A stretch of DNA of 37,535 bases from positions 1 through 37,535 of the forward strand of contig JAOZQE010000009.1 of NCBI GenBank assembly GCA_029932385.1, given 5' to 3'. The DNA comes from a bacterium. Its GTDB lineage: Bacteria > Desulfobacterota > Anaeroferrophillalia > Anaeroferrophillales > Tharpellaceae. A program made the translations under genes and the position numbers. Shown here in pieces: positions 33,750 through 37,535 of the stretch. The notes beneath the pieces were generated by a model. That model was given only the letters and a program-made list of their open reading frames with translations. It was not told where the DNA came from and did no database searches. Numbering within the stretch: position 1 is the stretch's first letter; every line of letters begins with the position of its first letter.

Positions 33750-34445
33750 CTACTCTTTCAGGATAATCAAAAGACGTCCATCCGTTATCTTTATCTCCTT
33801 TATTCCGGCGGAAAAACCTTTCCAGAAGCCTGGTTTATGGCCGAATCTTTCAATCAGATCGACATTTTTAAGGTTGCCTAGCCAGGCATTTGGTATCGGT
33901 ACTCCCCAGATACTTATCCCGCGCAAGATGACCAGTGGTCGACCGGAACGAAAGCTTAATTCAACTCCGGCACTGGCCTTGATGGTTTTACCCCCTAAAA
34001 TCGGGAAATCGGGATCAACTGGAAGGATCAACTTGGCACTGGCAAGATCTTCGGAAAAATCGATGGCCAACTTTTTCGCCAGTTCTGTATTCTTGGCCAA
34101 CAGGGAGTTTACCTCGCGCTCACTAAACACAATTTCGCGTCGGGCTCCGACCTCACTGTAGGGTGCCGGTTTTAAGTCGCCCGTAGTCGCCAAATTTGAT
34201 GCTCCCTTTTTTGGCGAATTTTGTTTCCCGTATCCGCCGTCAAAGTTGTTCAGTTTGCGCTGTAAAATCTTTTCTTCTCCGGGGCTGAGATGAACCGGCT
34301 TAAACTCCCGGGGAAAGAGAAAGAAGAATGCAACTCCCAGGAGAATTGCGCCGCTAACGATCATTGCCCCGCAAACTACGAAAAAAAGTTTAAACCAGCT
34401 GAACGATTTCTGTTTCTCTGCAACCGTAGATTGTTCATTTTCCAT
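33750..34445 (-). CDS. Membrane-anchored protein of unknown function
   Basis: 231 residues: a short cytosolic start, one transmembrane helix (about 20-48, ending in FFFLFPREF), a low-complexity linker, then a periplasmic beta-rich domain (about 85-231: REIVFSEREVNSLLAKN..., ILPVDPDFPILGGKTIKASAGVELSFRSGRPLVIL). The 'S-EREVNSLL' opening recalls lipid-binding-type domains such as DUF2140/DUF2993, but this is weak. GGAG precedes the ATG, 13 bases after the hipA stop, so it may be co-transcribed with hipBA. Confidence 0.7.
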   Translation of the reverse strand: MENEQSTVAEKQKSFSWFKLFFVVCGAMIVSGAILLGVAFFFLFPREFKPVHLSPGEEKILQRKLNNFDGGYGKQNSPKKGASNLATTGDLKPAPYSEVGARREIVFSEREVNSLLAKNTELAKKLAIDFSEDLASAKLILPVDPDFPILGGKTIKASAGVELSFRSGRPLVILRGISIWGVPIPNAWLGNLKNVDLIERFGHKPGFWKGFSAGIKEIKITDGRLLIILKE

Positions 34446-34458
34446 GTTGGAACTCCAT

Positions 34459-35778
34459 TTAAAGCTTTAGGCGTAAATGACTACCGATAAGTTTGAGCAA
34501 TGAATGCGGCACATTGTGTTCGGCGGCCAAGTCATTCCATCTTGAAACATGCTCTGTAGTCTCCTCAATTATCCGATCAATTTTCCGTTTACTGAATATC
34601 GGGCTTAATCTCTCAAGACTATAAAAATCTTCTCGGGTAAAGTTGTCTCGCTTGCCATTGAGCTTCATCCAGTGACTATTAACCCAATGGCTTCCTGGCT
34701 TGTAGCTGTAGGCTAAATCATAGGCAGGAGTTAATTGCCACTGCTGTTGATCATCGAGCATGAAGCCAAAGTTTTTGGAATGATCATCATGGTTACGCGC
34801 AACAATATTAAAAACCATGCGTTTAAATATTTGCATTGCATCGTCAGGGCTTAATTTGAGCTCTCTGGCAATTGTGAGTAGTTCGGCATAAGAGTACGAG
34901 CCTGCTTTTTTGTAGCTGACATGGGCCAGACCATTTAATGTTTGTACATGCCGCTTTTTATTGCCATCTCGATCAAACCGCCGGGTGATGAAGTGGCGTC
35001 TATCACCTTCATTCAGCAAGTGGCAGGGCATCATCTCTATCCCGCATGCTTTCGCCATGAGGTGATAAACATACTCCATTGTACCATACCCCATCGGATC
35101 GCCAAAAGTCTCCTTATCTTTGTTATGTTCGCTGACGCCATCAAATTTTATTATAAAATGAGTAAACCCTTCAGGTGCATCTGTTTGCCCTGATCGCACT
35201 TGGGTGAAATCATCGTTAAACGCGAGTACAGCTTTTGGCCTGCCGCCACCTGCACTCACACCGACAGACAATAATGCCATCATGGCTTCTTTATCTTCTT
35301 CTCCCTGTGCGCCAAGGGCTATCCTGAATTGTTCTCGCTTATCTAAGACTTTCTGGGCAATAGAAACCAAAGATTGAATTTCAATATGTTGTGAAGCGTT
35401 TAAGTTTTTTCTTTGGGTCGCAGGGTGATATGTTAATGCCCCCATGCCCCGCTTTCCGGTATATTGAAGACGCTGTATCGGGGTGATGTCAGCTGTCGAT
35501 TTACCTTGGCCGGCTATCCAGGCATTCAATACAGCATTACCAAAATCATCAGGCAATGAGTCCGCTATCATTCCAGGTAACCCGTTGAAGGCAGCAGGAT
35601 CAGCTTCTGGAAATGAATATATTTTTCGAGATAAAGGCATTTTTATAGGCGATAGCTCTATCCCTGTTTTGATAAAGCGAGGTTCAAATTCGAAAGAGCC
35701 TATACCTGTTTCAGTATTGAAACTGACAGCGCCGACATCATGCGCTTTATATTTTACCCTGACGACGTCCTTTACCAT
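34459..35778 (-). CDS. hipA: HipA-family serine/threonine kinase toxin
   Basis: 439 residues. An N-terminal HipA_N domain (about 1-110) precedes the kinase core: glycine-rich SAGGGRPKA (175-183), ATP-site Lys211 in HFIIKFDG, catalytic loop NIVARNHDDHSKNFGF (324-339), and metal-binding AYD (352-354). E. coli HipA phosphorylates glutamyl-tRNA synthetase and causes persistence. The key residues appear intact, so an active kinase is expected. The start overlaps the hipB stop by 7 bases (ATGGTAA), giving coupled translation with the antitoxin first. Confidence 0.92.
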   Translation of the reverse strand: MVKDVVRVKYKAHDVGAVSFNTETGIGSFEFEPRFIKTGIELSPIKMPLSRKIYSFPEADPAAFNGLPGMIADSLPDDFGNAVLNAWIAGQGKSTADITPIQRLQYTGKRGMGALTYHPATQRKNLNASQHIEIQSLVSIAQKVLDKREQFRIALGAQGEEDKEAMMALLSVGVSAGGGRPKAVLAFNDDFTQVRSGQTDAPEGFTHFIIKFDGVSEHNKDKETFGDPMGYGTMEYVYHLMAKACGIEMMPCHLLNEGDRRHFITRRFDRDGNKKRHVQTLNGLAHVSYKKAGSYSYAELLTIARELKLSPDDAMQIFKRMVFNIVARNHDDHSKNFGFMLDDQQQWQLTPAYDLAYSYKPGSHWVNSHWMKLNGKRDNFTREDFYSLERLSPIFSKRKIDRIIEETTEHVSRWNDLAAEHNVPHSLLKLIGSHLRLKL

Positions 35779-36122
35779 GAGGATTTATCCTCTTTTGTCC
35801 GAGTATTCCTGTTTTTAGATCTTGACGCTCGTTGTCTTTCCCGGCCTTTGAGTTTCGCCAACTGGACAGGGGATATTTCTTGTGCAGGTAGAAAAACATT
35901 GAGTTGGTCTGCCATATCCATTGAGACTAATATGGCGACAAGATTCTCCAGCCGAACCTTTCCTTTTTCAGCATTAAGAATAGTCCTTCTATTCAGGCCC
36001 GCTCGTGATGCCACTTCAGCCTGAGTTAAATCAGCATTGAGCCGGGCCTGTTTCAGCCGGTTGCCTAATTCTTCCGCTATAGCGACGGGAGACATATTTC
36101 TAAGTTCCATAATATTACCCAT
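35772..36122 (-). CDS. hipB: HipB-like antitoxin, XRE-family repressor
   Basis: 116 residues. The helix-turn-helix lies at about 20-70 (LGNRLKQARLNADLTQAEVASRAGLNRRTILNAEKGK). A basic C-terminal tail rich in Arg, Lys and Ser follows. The first Met (36122), Met5 and Met10 are all possible starts; none has a clear Shine-Dalgarno. It binds its own promoter and neutralises HipA in the known system. A palindrome stands directly upstream. Confidence 0.88.
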   Translation of the reverse strand: MGNIMELRNMSPVAIAEELGNRLKQARLNADLTQAEVASRAGLNRRTILNAEKGKVRLENLVAILVSMDMADQLNVFLPAQEISPVQLAKLKGRERQRASRSKNRNTRTKEDKSSW

Positions 36123-36126
36123 TCAG

Positions 36127-36149
36127 CACATTAAATGTGTTTTATTATA
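36127..36149 (-). promoter_or_regulatory. hipBA promoter with palindromic operator
   Basis: A perfect TATAAT -10 box (36149-36144, minus) is followed by the perfect palindrome CACATT-N1-AATGTG (36127-36139) around the expected transcription start. Another CACATT half-site lies at 36168-36173 and an AATGTG at 36252-36257. The layout suggests autorepression by HipB; the -35 box is weak. Confidence 0.55.
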
Positions 36150-36274
36150 TCTAAATACACCTTTAGCCACATTGTAACTAAAATAAGTCAAAAAAACAAT
36201 AGAGTTCTTTAAGGTGCATAAAAAGTAACATTGATGGTGTAATACGAGATTAATGTGCAGAAATAATTACATTA

Positions 36275-36393
36275 AGGAGATTGATCGTAGGAAGATGCTC
36301 GCAAATCAGCCGCCGCGCCGGGAAGCTCAAAGAAAAAACGGGCGGCTGTTCGCGGTCGAGCTGTTTGCTCGTCTTAAGGGTAATGCTCTTACT
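36275..36393. other. GC-rich non-coding patch between hipB and the flavodiiron gene
   Basis: In contrast to the A/T-rich hipB leader beside it, this stretch is rich in G and C. It contains inverted repeats AGCCGCC/GGCGGCT (36308-36314 and 36341-36347) and CGAGC-TGTTT-GCTCG (36357-36371). Short open frames exist on both strands (for example a 37-codon plus-strand frame from 36293), but none resembles a known protein. Confidence 0.4.
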
Positions 36394-37535
36394 TTATTTG
36401 AAGTCTAGCTCTTTATGTTTTGCAGCAATGGTCTCAGCTAAATTCTCAAGGGCTTTGAAATCAGCCGCTTTTGGCGAGCCTTTGATAAGCACCGGATCAA
36501 GTACTTCCACCTTAAGATTAGGAATCAACCCGGCCAAGGTTTCGACCGTCTTACCTCCCCACCCGTAGGAACCGACAATGGATAAAAATTTGGTTTTGGG
36601 ACGTAATGCGTTAGCGAGATAAGTGGCATAAACAGCGCTGGGGTGCGGGCCGGCAAGTACCGTTGGCGTACCCACAACAATGGTTCCGGCATCAACAAGG
36701 GCAATTGCCAGTTTCCCTATATCCGTAACCACCAGATCAAACTGCTCGACGTTGACACCTTTTTCCACCAGTGCCGCAACCAAAAAATCGACCATTTTTT
36801 TGGTACTATGATGCATGGAAACATAAGGAATGACCACTTTGTTTTTCAGTGGTCCATCGATCCAGTCCTTATGGGCATCAATGATAAATGCCGGCCGGGG
36901 ATAGATCTGCCCATGACCCGGTGCAATGAGATCAATGTCATAAGCTGCAACCTTCTCCAGATTCTTTTTAATGACATTACGAAAGGGCATCATGATCTCG
37001 GCATAGTAGCGTTTAGCAGCCTCATAGACCCGGCCTTCATCGACAACAAAAAGATCACTGGTCGCAATGTGTGAACCGAAAAAATCACAACTGAACAGCA
37101 TTTTATCTTCTTTAAGATAGGCAACCATGGTTTCAGGCCAATGGACCCAGGGTGTATGGATGAACTCTAGAGTTTTATCACCAAGCGAGAGAGTTTCTCC
37201 GTCTTTAACCGTGATAAAAGATTCCTCGGATATTTGGAGCAGATCCATAAGAATCCCTTTGGCCTTGGGGCTGGTAATTAATTTCGCCTCCGGATAGCGG
37301 GCGAGAATTTGGGGAATGCAACCAGAATGATCCTGCTCCGCATGCAGAGCAATCACATAATCAAGTTTAGCGACATTCTCAAGCTGTCCCTCCAATTCAT
37401 AAAAGAGTTCCTCTTCAACCGCATCAATCAAAACGGTTTTCTCGCTCCCCTCAATTAAATAAGCGTTGTAACTGGTTCCATCCGGCAGAGGAATAAGCGA
37501 ATCAAAAAGCCGACTGTCCCAATCAATAAAGCCCA
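36394..37535 (-). CDS. Flavodiiron protein (N-terminal end beyond right edge)
   Basis: Reduces oxygen or nitric oxide, protecting anaerobes. The track begins at a TTG at 37431, but the frame is open to the edge and reads GFIDWDSRLFDSLIPLPDGTSYNAYLIEG, the normal N-terminal region, so the gene continues outside. The metallo-beta-lactamase-like diiron domain shows HAEQDHSG, WVHWPETM, SCDFFGSH and APGHG. The flavodoxin domain begins near VVIPYVSMHHSTKKMV and contains the GTPTVLAG and GSYGWGG loops for FMN. It ends without a rubredoxin domain, so it is the simple class A form. Confidence 0.93.
   Translation of the reverse strand, partial: GFIDWDSRLFDSLIPLPDGTSYNAYLIEGSEKTVLIDAVEEELFYELEGQLENVAKLDYVIALHAEQDHSGCIPQILARYPEAKLITSPKAKGILMDLLQISEESFITVKDGETLSLGDKTLEFIHTPWVHWPETMVAYLKEDKMLFSCDFFGSHIATSDLFVVDEGRVYEAAKRYYAEIMMPFRNVIKKNLEKVAAYDIDLIAPGHGQIYPRPAFIIDAHKDWIDGPLKNKVVIPYVSMHHSTKKMVDFLVAALVEKGVNVEQFDLVVTDIGKLAIALVDAGTIVVGTPTVLAGPHPSAVYATYLANALRPKTKFLSIVGSYGWGGKTVETLAGLIPNLKVEVLDPVLIKGSPKAADFKALENLAETIAAKHKELDFK

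Noticed and set aside
36281-36568. Plus-strand 95-aa ORF starting in the GC-rich patch
   Set aside because: Most of it is antisense to the conserved flavodoxin domain; its TTG start is only about two bases from the AAGGAG and no family is recognised.

Overview
This window looks like a chromosomal segment of an anaerobic Gram-negative bacterium, most likely a member of the Desulfobacterota (former Deltaproteobacteria). The pointers are the tig-clpP-clpX-HU order, zinc-type S14 and L36, a sodium-pumping decarboxylase membrane pair, a flavodiiron protein, an archaeal-style glutamate-synthase-domain protein paired with an NrpR-type regulator, and a periplasmic MsrB-MsrA fusion. The assignment is inference from gene content; no marker search was possible.

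Region 1 (1-11110, + strand) is the spc/alpha ribosomal block in classical order: S17 (cut by the left edge), L14, L24, L5, S14, S8, L6, L18, S5, L30, L15, SecY, Adk, Map, IF-1, L36, S13, S11, S4, RpoA, L17. It ends at a strong intrinsic terminator. L30 and L36 are absent from the ORF track. S5, SecY, S13 and S4 start with TTG, and L17 carries a long acidic tail.

Region 2 (11122-16843) holds a universal stress protein and fused TRAP permease (minus), a decayed C-terminal piece of an alpha/beta hydrolase next to rsmE (minus), and, divergent from rsmE, an atypical NAD+-dependent DNA ligase.

Region 3 (16885-25259, minus strand) reads tRNA-Leu, tig, clpP, clpX, then HU, tRNA-Val, tRNA-Asp, an intrinsic terminator, and ileS-cupin-DAHP synthase. 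The terminator ends only about a dozen bases before the ileS start codon, so ileS seems to depend on readthrough or regulated antitermination.

Region 4 (25309-29747, mostly minus) carries oadG-oadB (oadG is a 46-residue gene missing from the track) and a tight trio: a secreted SASA-type esterase, a FetB-like permease without its ATPase, and MsrB-MsrA.

Region 5 (29794-33338) is the most regulatory part: the glutamate-synthase-domain gene and nrpR diverge across about 300 bp containing a perfect 28-bp palindrome and a second inverted repeat. Each overlaps the -35 box of a candidate promoter. A second universal stress protein follows.

Region 6 (33463-37535, minus) has a small lipoprotein, a membrane-anchored unknown, a HipBA kinase/antitoxin pair with a likely operator, and a flavodiiron protein running off the right edge. 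I found no CRISPR array, insertion sequence or clearly new multi-gene system. The best leads are the divergent ligase, the ileS leader terminator, the nrpR/gltB control region and the hydrolase relic.
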